64,000 nt of DNA from Streptococcus sp. oral taxon 058 str. F0407. GTDB taxonomy: Bacteria > Bacillota > Bacilli > Lactobacillales > Streptococcaceae. Both the position numbers and the translations under genes were made by a program. Positions 8,888 through 17,677 of this stretch are shown here, piece after piece. Location of the stretch: positions 312,124 to 376,123 of the forward strand of contig NZ_JH378888.1 in the NCBI RefSeq assembly GCF_000235485.1. The letters run 5' to 3'. Numbering within the stretch: position 1 is the stretch's first letter; each line of letters starts with the position of its first letter. The notes below the pieces were generated by a model. The model was not told where the DNA came from. It searched no databases and saw nothing but the letters and a program-made list of their open reading frames with translations.

Positions 8888-8919
8888 GTAACTTGAGATA
8901 TGTTTTGTATCCAAGTTAC
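8888..8919 (+). other. Hairpin in the acoB-acoC spacer
   Basis: GTAACTTG (8888-8895) pairs with CAAGTTAC (8912-8919), extended inward by GATA/TATC around a short loop. There is no T-run after it, so it is more likely an RNA processing or stability element than a terminator. Confidence 0.5.
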
Positions 8920-8955
8920 TTGTAGAGTTGTAATTGAATTCGGACAGAGGTCTGC

Positions 8956-9165
8956 GAAAAAAAAGATAGATTTCCTTGTGTTCATCGAACACATCGTCAA
9001 TCTCCTATTTTTCATTGCTTTCTTCGTCCTTAATATCTTAAATTAGAACACGGGCTAAAAACTCGGAAAAAAGATAAATCTTCTTGGCTTCATCGAAGCC
9101 TACGTAGATTTCCTATTTTTCGGTCGCTTTTAAACGCCCTTAGTATCATAAATAGAATTGGAGAG
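8956..9165 (+). repeat. Tandem pair of about 110-base structured elements between acoB and acoC
   Basis: Two imperfect copies with a 110-base period begin at 8956 and 9066. Each starts GAAAAAA.GATA.AT and ends with CCTATTTTTC; these arms pair, at 8956-9013 in copy 1 and 9066-9121 in copy 2. Inside, copy 1 has TGTGTTC-ATC-GAACACA (8977-8993) and copy 2 has GGCTTC-ATC-GAAGCC (9086-9100), so the inner stem sequence differs while pairing is kept. Both are followed by a related CTTNNTATCNTAAAT(T)AGAA segment. This gap holds no gene. It is not the BOX element, and I do not recognise it as RUP or SPRITE. Confidence 0.7.
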
Positions 9166-9168
9166 GTC

Positions 9169-10212
9169 ATGGCTGATGACAAGCTAAGAGCGACTCCTGC
9201 GGCTAGAAAGTTAGCGGATGATCTAGGTATCAATCTCTACGACGTTTCTGGCTCAGGTGCAAACGGTCGTGTCCACAAAGAAGACGTGGAAACTTATAAA
9301 GACACAAACGTGGTTCGCATTTCGCCACTTGCAAAACGAATTGCCCTCGAACATAATATTGCTTGGCAGGAAATCCAAGGAACTGGTCATCGTGGTAAGG
9401 TCATGAAGAAGGACGTTTTGGCCTTCCTTCCTGAAAATATCGAAAACGACACCATCAAGTCTCCTGCTCAAATCGAAAAAGTGGAAGAAGTTCCAGATAA
9501 TATCACTCCTTATGGAGAGATTGAGCGTATTCCAATGACACCAATGCGTAAGGTTATCGCCCAACGTATGGTTGAATCCTATCTAACTGCGCCAACCTTC
9601 ACACTCAACTATGATGTCGATATGTCTGAAATGCTGGCTCTTCGTAAGAAGATTCTTGAACCAATCATGGAAGCAACTGGTAAGAAAATTACGGTTACTG
9701 ATCTTCTTTCACTTGCTGTTGTTAAGACATTGATGAAACACCCTTACATTAATGCTTCATTGACTGAAGACGGCAAGACTATTATCACTCACAACTATGT
9801 CAACCTTGCGATGGCAGTTGGAATGGATAATGGATTGATGACACCTGTTGTTTACAATGCTGAGAAACTAAGTCTGTCAGAGTTGGTAGTCGCATTTAAA
9901 GACGTTATTGGTCGTACCTTGGATGGTAAATTGGCTCCTAGTGAACTTCAAAATTCAACATTTACTATCAGTAACTTGGGAATGTTTGGTGTTCAGTCCT
10001 TTGGTCCGATCATCAACCAACCCAACTCAGCTATTCTGGGTGTAAGTTCGACAATCGAGAAACCAGTTGTTGTCAATGGTGAGATTGTTGTCCGCCCAAT
10101 CATGAGTCTAGGATTAACCATTGACCACCGTGTCGTAGATGGTATGGCTGGTGCTAAGTTTATGAAAGACTTGAAAGCCTTGATTGAGAATCCAATCTCA
10201 ATGTTGGTTTAA
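9169..10212 (+). CDS. acoC: 2-oxo acid dehydrogenase E2, dihydrolipoyl acyltransferase lacking its own lipoyl domain
   Basis: A 347-aa acyltransferase core of the complex. It begins directly with two peripheral subunit-binding domains (about residues 5-39 and 47-83, each with an ATPAARKLA- or SPLAKRIA-like helix and a G.GxxGRVxKxDV-like end). The catalytic domain ends with DHRVVDG (His320, Asp324). No N-terminal lipoyl domain is present in the frame; the lipoyl domain of the system sits on E3 instead. The start follows GGAGAGG. The same arrangement is known for pneumococcal relatives. Confidence 0.92.
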   Translation: MADDKLRATPAARKLADDLGINLYDVSGSGANGRVHKEDVETYKDTNVVRISPLAKRIALEHNIAWQEIQGTGHRGKVMKKDVLAFLPENIENDTIKSPAQIEKVEEVPDNITPYGEIERIPMTPMRKVIAQRMVESYLTAPTFTLNYDVDMSEMLALRKKILEPIMEATGKKITVTDLLSLAVVKTLMKHPYINASLTEDGKTIITHNYVNLAMAVGMDNGLMTPVVYNAEKLSLSELVVAFKDVIGRTLDGKLAPSELQNSTFTISNLGMFGVQSFGPIINQPNSAILGVSSTIEKPVVVNGEIVVRPIMSLGLTIDHRVVDGMAGAKFMKDLKALIENPISMLV

Positions 10213-10253
10213 GTCAGCTATTGTTATTTTAGAGATTTAGAAGGAAGTAAGAC

Positions 10254-11957
10254 ATGGCCTTAGAAGTAATTATGCCAAAAGCCGGCGTGGATATGACAGA
10301 AGGACAAATCGTCCAATGGAATAAAAAAGTCGGAGAATTTGTAAAAGAAGGAGAAATCCTTTTGGAAATCATGACTGACAAAGTCAGCATGGAATTGGAA
10401 GCCGAAGAAGATGGATACTTGATTGCCATCCTTAAAGGAGATGGTGAAACTGTTCCAGTAACTGAAGTTATCGGTTATCTTGGCGAAGAAGGGGAAAACA
10501 TCCCAACTGCTGGAGCGGCTGCGCCAGAATCAAAACCTGCACCTGCAACTAGTACCTCAAACGACGATGGTAAGAGCGATGATGCCTTTGATATCGTTGT
10601 GATTGGTGGAGGTCCTGCTGGTTATGTTGCAGCCATTAAAGCTGCCCAACTCGGTGGGAAGGTTGCCCTTGTTGAGAAATCTGAACTCGGTGGAACGTGC
10701 TTGAACCGTGGCTGTATCCCAACGAAGACCTACCTTCACAACGCTGAAATCATCGAAAACATCGGTCATGCAGCAAACCGTGGTATCGTCATTGAAAATC
10801 CAAACTTCACTGTAGATATGGACAGACTCCTTGAAACCAAGTCTAAGGTCGTCAATACTTTGGTTGGCGGAGTTGCAGGTCTTCTTCGTAGCTACGGTGT
10901 TACTGTACATAAAGGTATTGGTACCATCACTAAAGACAAGAATGTCTTGGTAAATGGTTCGGAATTGCTTGAAACCAAGAAAATCATCCTTGCTGGTGGT
11001 TCAAAAGTCAGCAAGATTAACGTTCTTGGTATGGAATCTTCACTCGTGATGACAAGTGATGACATCCTTGAAATGAACGAAGTTCCAGAAAGCCTTGTTA
11101 TCATCGGTGGTGGAGTTGTCGGTATCGAACTCGGTCAGGCCTTCATGACATTTGGTTCAAAAGTAACTGTTATCGAAATGATGGACCGTATCGTTCCAGC
11201 TATGGATGCGGAAGTTTCTAAGAATCTTCGTTTGATCCTTGAACGTAAAGGAATGACCATCTTGACAGGTACAAAATTGCAAGAAATCATCGAAGAAAAT
11301 GGTCAACTTCGTATCAAAGTTGAAGGAAAAGACGATATCATCGCTAGCAAAGCTCTTCTTTCAATCGGTCGTGTGCCAGACCTTGAAGGAATTGGTGATG
11401 TTGAGTTTGAATTGGATCGTGGACGTATCAAGGTCAACGAATATATGGAAACTTCTGTTCCTGGAATATACGCACCAGGTGACATCAACGGTACTAAAAT
11501 GTTGGCGCACGCAGCCTTCCGCATGGGTGAAGTTGCCGCTGAAAATGCCCTCAAAGGAAATCATGCTGTTGCCAAACTGAACTTGACTCCTGCAGCCATC
11601 TACACTCTCCCTGAAGTAGCAGCAGTTGGTTTAACAGAAGAGCAAGCTCGTGAGAAATACGATGTTGCTATCGGTAAATTCAACTTTGCGGCTAACGGAC
11701 GTGCCATTGCTTCTGATGCGGCCCAAGGATTCGTTAAAGTCATTGCAGATAAGAAATACGGAGAAATCTTCGGTGTTCACATCATTGGTCCTGCAGCTGC
11801 AGAATTGATCAACGAAGCGTCAAGCATTATCGAAATGGAAATCACTGTTGAAGAAATGTTGAAGACTATCCACGGACACCCAACTTACTCTGAAGTGATG
11901 TACGAAGCATTTGCAGATGTTTTAGGAATGGCCATCCATTCACCTAAGAAAAAATAA
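10254..11957 (+). CDS. acoL: Dihydrolipoyl dehydrogenase (E3) with N-terminal lipoyl domain
   Basis: A 567-aa protein. Residues 1-80 are a biotinyl/lipoyl domain with Lys43 in TDKVSME as the lipoylation site. An Ala/Pro/Thr linker follows (about 84-105). The flavoprotein part has a GGGPAG FAD motif, the redox pair Cys148-Cys153 in GGTCLNRGC, a second GGGVVGIE NAD motif, and the C-terminal HGHPTYSE catalytic His-Glu. It reoxidises dihydrolipoamide with NAD+. The fused lipoyl arm replaces the one missing from E2. Confidence 0.95.
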   Translation: MALEVIMPKAGVDMTEGQIVQWNKKVGEFVKEGEILLEIMTDKVSMELEAEEDGYLIAILKGDGETVPVTEVIGYLGEEGENIPTAGAAAPESKPAPATSTSNDDGKSDDAFDIVVIGGGPAGYVAAIKAAQLGGKVALVEKSELGGTCLNRGCIPTKTYLHNAEIIENIGHAANRGIVIENPNFTVDMDRLLETKSKVVNTLVGGVAGLLRSYGVTVHKGIGTITKDKNVLVNGSELLETKKIILAGGSKVSKINVLGMESSLVMTSDDILEMNEVPESLVIIGGGVVGIELGQAFMTFGSKVTVIEMMDRIVPAMDAEVSKNLRLILERKGMTILTGTKLQEIIEENGQLRIKVEGKDDIIASKALLSIGRVPDLEGIGDVEFELDRGRIKVNEYMETSVPGIYAPGDINGTKMLAHAAFRMGEVAAENALKGNHAVAKLNLTPAAIYTLPEVAAVGLTEEQAREKYDVAIGKFNFAANGRAIASDAAQGFVKVIADKKYGEIFGVHIIGPAAAELINEASSIIEMEITVEEMLKTIHGHPTYSEVMYEAFADVLGMAIHSPKKK

Positions 11958-11963
11958 ATCGAA

Positions 11964-12001
11964 GATAGAATAGACTGGAAAGGTATTTTCCAGTCTCTAT
12001 C
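11964..12001 (+). other. Intercistronic hairpin between acoL and lplA
   Basis: AGACTGGAAA (11972-11981) pairs with TTTCCAGTCT (11987-11996) and GATAG (11964-11968) with CTATC (11997-12001). There is no T-run after it, so it probably tunes transcript stability or partial read-through into lplA. Confidence 0.5.
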
Positions 12002-12016
12002 GTATAAAGGGATATC

Positions 12017-13006
12017 ATGAAATATATTATCAATCATTCAAACGACACTGCTTTTAATATCGCCTTGGAAGAATATGCCTTTAAACACTTACTAGATGAG
12101 GATCAAATCTTCCTACTTTGGATTAACAAACCATCTATCATTGTTGGGCGTCACCAAAACACAATCGAGGAAATCAACCGTGATTATGTTCGAGAAAATG
12201 GCATTGAGGTAGTCCGCCGTATCAGTGGTGGTGGAGCTGTTTACCACGATTTAAACAACCTCAACTACACCATCATTTCAAAAGAAGATGAAAACAAGGC
12301 CTTTGACTTCAAGAGCTTCTCAACTCCAGTTATCAATACCTTGGCTCAACTAGGCGTTAAAGCTGAGTTTACAGGCCGTAATGACCTTGAGATTGATGGC
12401 AAAAAATTCTGTGGCAATGCCCAAGCCTATATCAATGGACGTATCATGCATCACGGTTGCTTGTTATTTGACGTTGATTTGTCAGTCCTAGCAAATGCCC
12501 TTAAGGTTTCAAAAGATAAATTTGAATCAAAAGGTGTGAAATCCGTCCGTGCTCGAGTAACCAATATTGTCAATGAATTACCAGAAAAAATCACTGTTGA
12601 AGAATTCCGTGATTTGCTATTGGAATACATGAAAAAAGAGTACCCAGAAATGACAGAATACGTTTTTTCTGAGCAAGAATTGGCTGAAATCAATCGCATC
12701 AAGGATACTAAGTTTGGAACTTGGGACTGGAACTATGGTAAATCACCTGAATTTAACATTCGTCGTGGAACAAAATTCACTAGTGGTAAAGTCGAAATCT
12801 TTGCCAATGTTCTCGAATCAAAAATCCAAGACATCAAGATTTATGGTGACTTCTTTGGTATAGAAGACGTTGTAGCTGTAGAAGATGTCCTTCGTGGAGT
12901 GAAATACGAACGCGAAGATGTCCTTAAGGCACTAGAAACTATTGATATTACACGCTACTTCGCTGGTATTAGCCGAGAAGAAATCGCTGAAGCAGTAGTA
13001 GGATAA
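12017..13006 (+). CDS. lplA: Lipoate-protein ligase
   Basis: A 329-aa enzyme that activates free lipoate with ATP and attaches it to the lipoyl lysine, here most likely that of AcoL. Motifs are RRISGGGAVYHD (lipoate/adenylate binding, about 68-79), NDLEIDGKKFCGNAQ with the conserved catalytic Lys, and the C-terminal accessory domain. It is preceded by AAAGGGATATC and follows acoL after a hairpin. Its placement supplies the ligase together with its substrate protein. Confidence 0.93.
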   Translation: MKYIINHSNDTAFNIALEEYAFKHLLDEDQIFLLWINKPSIIVGRHQNTIEEINRDYVRENGIEVVRRISGGGAVYHDLNNLNYTIISKEDENKAFDFKSFSTPVINTLAQLGVKAEFTGRNDLEIDGKKFCGNAQAYINGRIMHHGCLLFDVDLSVLANALKVSKDKFESKGVKSVRARVTNIVNELPEKITVEEFRDLLLEYMKKEYPEMTEYVFSEQELAEINRIKDTKFGTWDWNYGKSPEFNIRRGTKFTSGKVEIFANVLESKIQDIKIYGDFFGIEDVVAVEDVLRGVKYEREDVLKALETIDITRYFAGISREEIAEAVVG

Positions 13007-13009
13007 TCA

Positions 13010-13042
13010 AACGAAGTTGGTTGCAGAACCAGCTTCGTTTTT
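13010..13042 (+). terminator. Intrinsic terminator of the aco-lplA operon
   Basis: AACGAAG(C/T)TGGTT arms at 13010-13022 and 13026-13039 form a long stem with a 3-base loop, followed by six T residues. Confidence 0.8.
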
Positions 13043-13063
13043 TGGTCATCTTATATATAATAA

Positions 13064-13092
13064 TTTGTATTTTTTTGAAAAAGTGATATAAT
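13064..13092 (+). promoter_or_regulatory. Promoter of the lactococcin-972-like locus
   Basis: TGA TATAAT with the -10 at 13087-13092 and TTTGTA at 13064-13069 (17-base spacer) lies upstream of the bacteriocin precursor region. Confidence 0.6.
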
Positions 13093-13128
13093 ACAGTTGT
13101 AAAGAGTTGCTCTGGAAAGGAGAAAAAA

Positions 13129-13443
13129 ACGGAAACTATATTTTGAGCAATTCATAATTTTATTGTTAAATAAAGCTTTTAATTATGGAAGTTGAGTTGT
13201 AGCTTAGCGTGTCCTGTCTTTGCTGATTGGGTATCTGGTGGTAACTGGAGTTACGGAGGATATCATGATTCAGGCAATTGGGGAGCATTCTCAAGTTATT
13301 TCCACGACTATCGTTGGCATTGGTCAAGTGTGGCTCGAGCAAGTGACAGCAAATCTAATGTAGGTTATGCTTCTGCTCATTACACATCAAAATCGTTCAT
13401 AAATACAAGTTTTGATGAATTTGTATACTTTAATTTAGGATAA
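13129..13443 (+). pseudogene. Lactococcin 972-family bacteriocin precursor with decayed leader
   Basis: The mature part, from ADWVSGGNWSYGGYH to FVYFNLG, has the Trp/Gly/Tyr-rich pattern of lactococcin-972 peptides, with a PVFA-A signal cleavage site just before it. The same frame extends upstream through 13192 (TTG), but between 13129 and 13192 it contains TGA (13144), TAA (13171) and TAA (13180). An ideal AAGGAG at 13117-13122 is 6 bases before an in-frame ACG at 13129 where ATG is expected. The simplest reading is a lost start codon and a broken leader. Use of TTG 13192 would leave an 11-residue leader, too short for secretion. Confidence 0.65.
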
Positions 13444-13461
13444 ACTAGAAAGAGTAGAATT

Positions 13462-15471
13462 ATGAAACGTTTATTTATACTTTTTTCGAACCTTTTTATT
13501 CTAATCTTTCTGCTTTGGATTGCCTTTATTTCACCAAATACGGTCATCTACCGAAGCCTCCCTGTGGTAGGAGTTCTTAAACAAGAAAGAAATATCACCA
13601 ATGAGGAGCTTTCGGCCAACTTAGATCAGTTAGCAAGGGAAAGCAATAGTGTAATCGCTCGCCAGATTCAAAAAACGGATTCTAAAGGGCAAGTTAAGTT
13701 TTCGTATGATATCTACGGAGAAGGAGCACTTCCTAATGGCATCAAAAAAGAAGAGAAAGAATTCGCTGCAAAGGAAAGTTTGCTTACCAATTACTATATA
13801 CTATCTGGGAATTTAACCCTTGAAAAATTGGATCAAAAACTCCACGATCTTGGTTTTTCAAAAAGTTTCATGAATAAGCCTAATCTCTTGCAGAATTTTA
13901 TGGCATTTTTTGGTTCCGGTTCCCAATCCTTAGCCTTGGTTATTTTTATTCTTAGCTTTAGTGCATTGGCCATTATTCAAAAAACACTTGAATTGAGGAG
14001 TGCAGGGATTCGTTACATTGCAGGGATGAGACGGTACCAACTCTTTGGACGTTCTCTCATGGAAGACAGCAGAGAGCTGCTTTTAGGATGTATTGGAGCC
14101 AGTGCCTTAGGATCCATTTTGATTTATTGTTTACAATTAACCCCCTTTGCCTATTCCTTCATTATTACGAGTAGTATCATTTACAATATGCTCTTACTCA
14201 TCGTATCAGCTCTCCTGTCCTTTATCTTTGCTTTCAGCATCCAGACGGTGCACTTGGTTAACCTTTTAAAAGGGAAAATTCCAGTAAAAAGGATTTTAGT
14301 TTTTCTCTTTACCTGTCAATTTCTCGCTGTTGCTCTCATTGGCCTTGCTATCCATCGAGTCAGTATCTATGGTTCTGTCTGGCAGACTTACCAAGAGGGG
14401 AAAGTGGCTTGGTCTAAAGAGACGAATTGGGTTCAAATTGGTGTAAATCGGGAGGATTTTTCACAGAGTACAAACAAAGAGACGCGAATTGAGAACAGAG
14501 CCAAATGGTCTAAGCTCATCGAGTCTGGCATCGAAAAAGGTGGTCTCTTGGTCTATCATCAGCTTGCATCTTTTAATTCAAAAGGCTTCATGAACGATCC
14601 TAGAACAGGGAGAGAGCTTTCGATCACAGATTACGATCCTCTTGCCAATACCCTGTATGTCACTCCAAATTACCTTGATATCCAAAGGATCTCAGTTTCC
14701 CCTGAGGAAAAAAAGCGCTTGAATCACTTGCAAGCTGGAGAATTTGGACTCTTGCTCCCTGAAAAGTTGATAGGGCAAGAAGAGGAGTTGAAAAAATGCT
14801 ATGAAGATTATTTGACTCCTAGAGATGATCAAGGAAAGAGCCAGTTGCCTATGAAAGCACGGGTGACCTATCTTCCTAACAACCAAAAACGCTTTATCTA
14901 TAATAATACACCGATGAACTATCAGCAATTTCTGACAGACCCGATTTTAGTTGTTGTTCGACCTGGGAGCTTTGGTGGCTACGACAATCCTTATTTCTCT
15001 CACCTCAATTCTTATCTGTATTTTGATGGACTCGAAAAAAGCAAGAAGCTAGTAGCTGAGAATGGCCTTGAAAAAAACGTTAGTCAATATGACTATGCAG
15101 TAGCTGTCTATCAGCAGATGATGCAATCCATTCAATTAGAGAACCTCATGACCATTGCTGGAGGTGTTTTCGGAATGGCGACCTCCATTCTACTCTTTAA
15201 CACTATGAATTTCCTCTATTTTGAAGAGTTTAGAAGACCGATCTTCCTGAAGAAGATTGCGGGTATGGACTTTTTGAAAATTCACAAAAGTATGCTCATA
15301 TCAGAGATTGCCATGCTGCTATTAGGTAGTGTCCTGATTTTCTTTCTCACACAGGAATGGTGGATCGCTCTCGTCACTCTTTTATTATTTACGATTAATG
15401 CATGGCTGATTCTCCTTTACCGCTCGCATAAAGAAGAGCATTTCTTGCCCATTATTCTGAAAGGAGCCTAA
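13462..15471 (+). CDS. Bacteriocin-associated integral membrane protein (DUF1430 family)
   Basis: A 669-aa protein with one N-terminal membrane helix (about 5-27), a cluster of four around 150-295, a large extracytoplasmic domain, and three C-terminal helices (about 560-660). This seven-helix layout and the position between a lactococcin-972-like peptide and an ABC ATPase are diagnostic of the putative immunity/transport protein of these loci. It probably forms a MacB/FtsX-like transporter with the downstream ATPase to expel or detoxify the peptide. The frame is intact although the peptide gene looks decayed. Confidence 0.85.
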   Translation: MKRLFILFSNLFILIFLLWIAFISPNTVIYRSLPVVGVLKQERNITNEELSANLDQLARESNSVIARQIQKTDSKGQVKFSYDIYGEGALPNGIKKEEKEFAAKESLLTNYYILSGNLTLEKLDQKLHDLGFSKSFMNKPNLLQNFMAFFGSGSQSLALVIFILSFSALAIIQKTLELRSAGIRYIAGMRRYQLFGRSLMEDSRELLLGCIGASALGSILIYCLQLTPFAYSFIITSSIIYNMLLLIVSALLSFIFAFSIQTVHLVNLLKGKIPVKRILVFLFTCQFLAVALIGLAIHRVSIYGSVWQTYQEGKVAWSKETNWVQIGVNREDFSQSTNKETRIENRAKWSKLIESGIEKGGLLVYHQLASFNSKGFMNDPRTGRELSITDYDPLANTLYVTPNYLDIQRISVSPEEKKRLNHLQAGEFGLLLPEKLIGQEEELKKCYEDYLTPRDDQGKSQLPMKARVTYLPNNQKRFIYNNTPMNYQQFLTDPILVVVRPGSFGGYDNPYFSHLNSYLYFDGLEKSKKLVAENGLEKNVSQYDYAVAVYQQMMQSIQLENLMTIAGGVFGMATSILLFNTMNFLYFEEFRRPIFLKKIAGMDFLKIHKSMLISEIAMLLLGSVLIFFLTQEWWIALVTLLLFTINAWLILLYRSHKEEHFLPIILKGA

Positions 15472-15472
15472 T

Positions 15473-16105
15473 ATGATTAAAATAGAACATCTGGCAAAAT
15501 CATTTGGAGAACGGACTGTCTTTCAGGATATCAATCTGCAATTTGCAGCAGGAAAGGTCTATGCCCTAATCGGAAATAGCGGTTGTGGCAAAACAACCCT
15601 ACTCAATATTCTGGCTAAGCTGGAACCTTATGAAAAGGGAAGCATCAGCTATCGAGGGCAAGAACTTAAGCAAATCAAATCTCATCACTTTTTTAAAAAT
15701 GAATTAGGCTATCTCTTTCAAAATTTTGGCCTTCTTGAAAATGAGACCGTGGCTTCCAATTTAGAACTTGGATTGATTGGTCAAAAATGGACTAAACAAG
15801 AGAAGAAGCAGCGAGAAGAAGAAGTCTTAGAAAAGGTGGGATTGGATTATCTCACACTCGATCAAAAGATCTATGAATTATCAGGCGGAGAAGCGCAACG
15901 TGTCGCCTTGGCCAAAGTCATCCTCAAGGATCCTCCTTTGATTTTGGCAGATGAACTGACTGCAGCACTTGATCCAGAAACTTCACAAGAAATTATGAAC
16001 TTGCTTTTATCATTGAAAAAGCCAGACCGCTTGATAATTCTTGCAACTCATAATCCAGTGATTTGGGAAAAGGCCGATGAAGTGATTCGGTTAAATACTA
16101 TCTAA
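15473..16105 (+). CDS. ABC transporter ATP-binding protein of the lactococcin-972 locus
   Basis: A 210-aa ATPase. Walker A GNSGCGKTT is at about 33-41, the Q-loop LFQNFGLLENETV near 83, the signature LSGGEAQR near 139, and Walker B LILADELTAALD near 158. It starts one base after the stop of the membrane protein, implying translational coupling and a shared complex. It belongs to the putative bacteriocin-export ABC group of these loci. Confidence 0.88.
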   Translation: MIKIEHLAKSFGERTVFQDINLQFAAGKVYALIGNSGCGKTTLLNILAKLEPYEKGSISYRGQELKQIKSHHFFKNELGYLFQNFGLLENETVASNLELGLIGQKWTKQEKKQREEEVLEKVGLDYLTLDQKIYELSGGEAQRVALAKVILKDPPLILADELTAALDPETSQEIMNLLLSLKKPDRLIILATHNPVIWEKADEVIRLNTI

Positions 16106-16108
16106 GTA

Positions 16109-16143
16109 AAAATACTCTATGATTAAAAATCGTAGAGTATTTT
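16109..16143 (+). terminator. Intrinsic terminator after the bacteriocin locus
   Basis: A 15-bp stem (16109-16123 with 16129-16143, one G-U pair) and a 5-base loop, ending in TTTT. It lies between the last rightward gene and the convergent xerS. Confidence 0.75.
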
Positions 16144-16173
16144 CTGTATATGACATAATTTTAATTATGTAAA

Positions 16174-17244
16174 TCAGAGCTTATCTAGAGCATTCTTTTG
16201 TTCATCATTGACAATATGGGTATAGAGGTCAGTGACTTGTGTACTGGCGTGACCTAGCTGGTGACTGACTAAAACTTGCGATTTAGTCGCATCATAGAGC
16301 CTAGTTGCTAGGGTATGGCGTAGTTTATGGGGTGTTACACGGACTTTAAAATCCTCTGAGTACTTAGCAACCATTTTTTCAACACTGGAAGCATCGATAC
16401 GATTGGGAACACCACGATAGAGTGTCAAAAAGAGTGCTATATCCGTTTTTTCCGTCTTATAGCGTTGATTTCGAATGGCTAGATAATTCTCTAAATAAGG
16501 CTTTGCAAAGGCAGCGACATTGACCGAGTCATGTTTACCACCTTTTCGAGTGACATCGATAACCATTATTTTGAGATTGAGATCTCTTAGATCCAGATTA
16601 ACAGCTTCAGATAAGCGAACACCAGACGCCAATAGAAGGGCGATAATGGCCAAATCACGTTCTTTATTTTTATTGAATGACGAGAGAGCTCGATTAGAGA
16701 GTTGTTTAGGGTACTCTTGATCGATATAAGTTAGAAAACCTTCTGTTTCATCACCTAAAAAAAGTTTTTGCTTGATGTTTTCAGCTCTGGAAGCAAGGGT
16801 TTCTTTCTTTTTCTTGGTTGAAACTTTCTTCATTACATTACGATAGAAATAAGGTTCTCCCTGGTCATTTTCGACTTCCTCGGTCAGATACTTATAAAGA
16901 CTTGAAAGTGCTGACAAGGTCCGATTGATGGTTGTCTGAGAGACACCTTGTTTGGTTGTATTGGCGTTCAGCAAAGGACGTTCTCGTAGATAAAGGATAA
17001 AAGATTCCATGTCTTTCTTGGTCAAATGTTCCAGAACGTCTAAGGGAATATCTGAAATAGCCTCAGCATTAGAAATTCCAGACTCTAAAACCCAGCTGAA
17101 AAAACGATCATATTCCTTGAGGTATTCGTACAAGGTTGTAAAACTATAAGGAACAGCAAGCTTAGATTGGTAGTATTCCAGAACATACCAGGGCATGATT
17201 TGTTTTAGTTTGTCGATTCGTTCCAGTAAAATCTCACGTTTCAT
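16174..17244 (-). CDS. xerS: Tyrosine recombinase XerS
   Basis: A 356-aa single-subunit Xer recombinase that resolves chromosome dimers in streptococci and lactococci, acting at dif_SL with FtsK. An N-terminal SAM-like core-binding domain is followed by the catalytic domain with Arg in SGVRLSEAV, Lys in [13 protein letters not shown], and the [14 protein letters not shown] end holding the nucleophilic Tyr. The length is the standard one for XerS. The dif_SL target lies 53 bases upstream of its start. Confidence 0.95.
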   Translation of the reverse strand: MKREILLERIDKLKQIMPWYVLEYYQSKLAVPYSFTTLYEYLKEYDRFFSWVLESGISNAEAISDIPLDVLEHLTKKDMESFILYLRERPLLNANTTKQGVSQTTINRTLSALSSLYKYLTEEVENDQGEPYFYRNVMKKVSTKKKKETLASRAENIKQKLFLGDETEGFLTYIDQEYPKQLSNRALSSFNKNKERDLAIIALLLASGVRLSEAVNLDLRDLNLKIMVIDVTRKGGKHDSVNVAAFAKPYLENYLAIRNQRYKTEKTDIALFLTLYRGVPNRIDASSVEKMVAKYSEDFKVRVTPHKLRHTLATRLYDATKSQVLVSHQLGHASTQVTDLYTHIVNDEQKNALDKL

Positions 17245-17296
17245 CTATTTTCTCCATAAATCAGTCTACTAGTAGTATAGCATAGACTTATATATT

Positions 17297-17327
17297 TTTC
17301 AAGAAAATTATAGTTTTTCGGAAAGAT
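17297..17327 (-). other. dif_SL chromosome dimer resolution site
   Basis: On the minus strand this 31-base site begins ATCTTTCCGAAAAAC and ends TTTTCTTGAAA, matching the streptococcal/lactococcal dif_SL as I remember it. The two imperfect half-sites flank a central ACTATAAT-like spacer. It sits just upstream of xerS, the standard location, and marks the replication terminus. Gene direction flips around it. Confidence 0.85.
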
Positions 17328-17386
17328 GATATAAGAAACTTTTAAAAAAACTAACCATAAAGCATTCATCACTCTGAACCACTTTA

Positions 17387-17677
17387 TTAAATTTCATCAT
17401 ACTTGAGCAACATATTAGGAATCTTTTCTTCAAGACTCTTGCGAACTTTTCCTTGAATTGCAGTGTCCATTTGGCTGTTTATGCTTGTAATGGTTGATTT
17501 GGTTTCTGTAGCAATTTTCTTAGCTGCCTTATTAAAGTTTTCTTTTAATTTATTTTTTGCTGTTATTGCTAACTTTGCTTCCGTAATAATTCGGTTTCGT
17601 TCCATCATTCGATACATTTGTTTCAGTGCATATTGATATTCTTCATCTGTGTAGTATTCATTCATTGGTGCTTGCAT
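17387..17677 (-). CDS. Small helical partner of a putative type VII-secreted lipase (TlaA-like)
   Basis: A 96-aa, highly charged, helical protein without signal peptide or cysteines. It has the size of WXG100-like or LXG-associated partner proteins but no clear WXG motif. AAGGAG precedes its start, and it overlaps the end of the upstream 130-aa gene by 20 bases, so translation is coupled. By position it would be the second small partner binding the C-terminal helical domain of the lipase protein, comparable to TlaA proteins of the S. aureus TslA system. Function is inferred from context only. Confidence 0.5.
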   Translation of the reverse strand: MQAPMNEYYTDEEYQYALKQMYRMMERNRIITEAKLAITAKNKLKENFNKAAKKIATETKSTITSINSQMDTAIQGKVRKSLEEKIPNMLLKYDEI

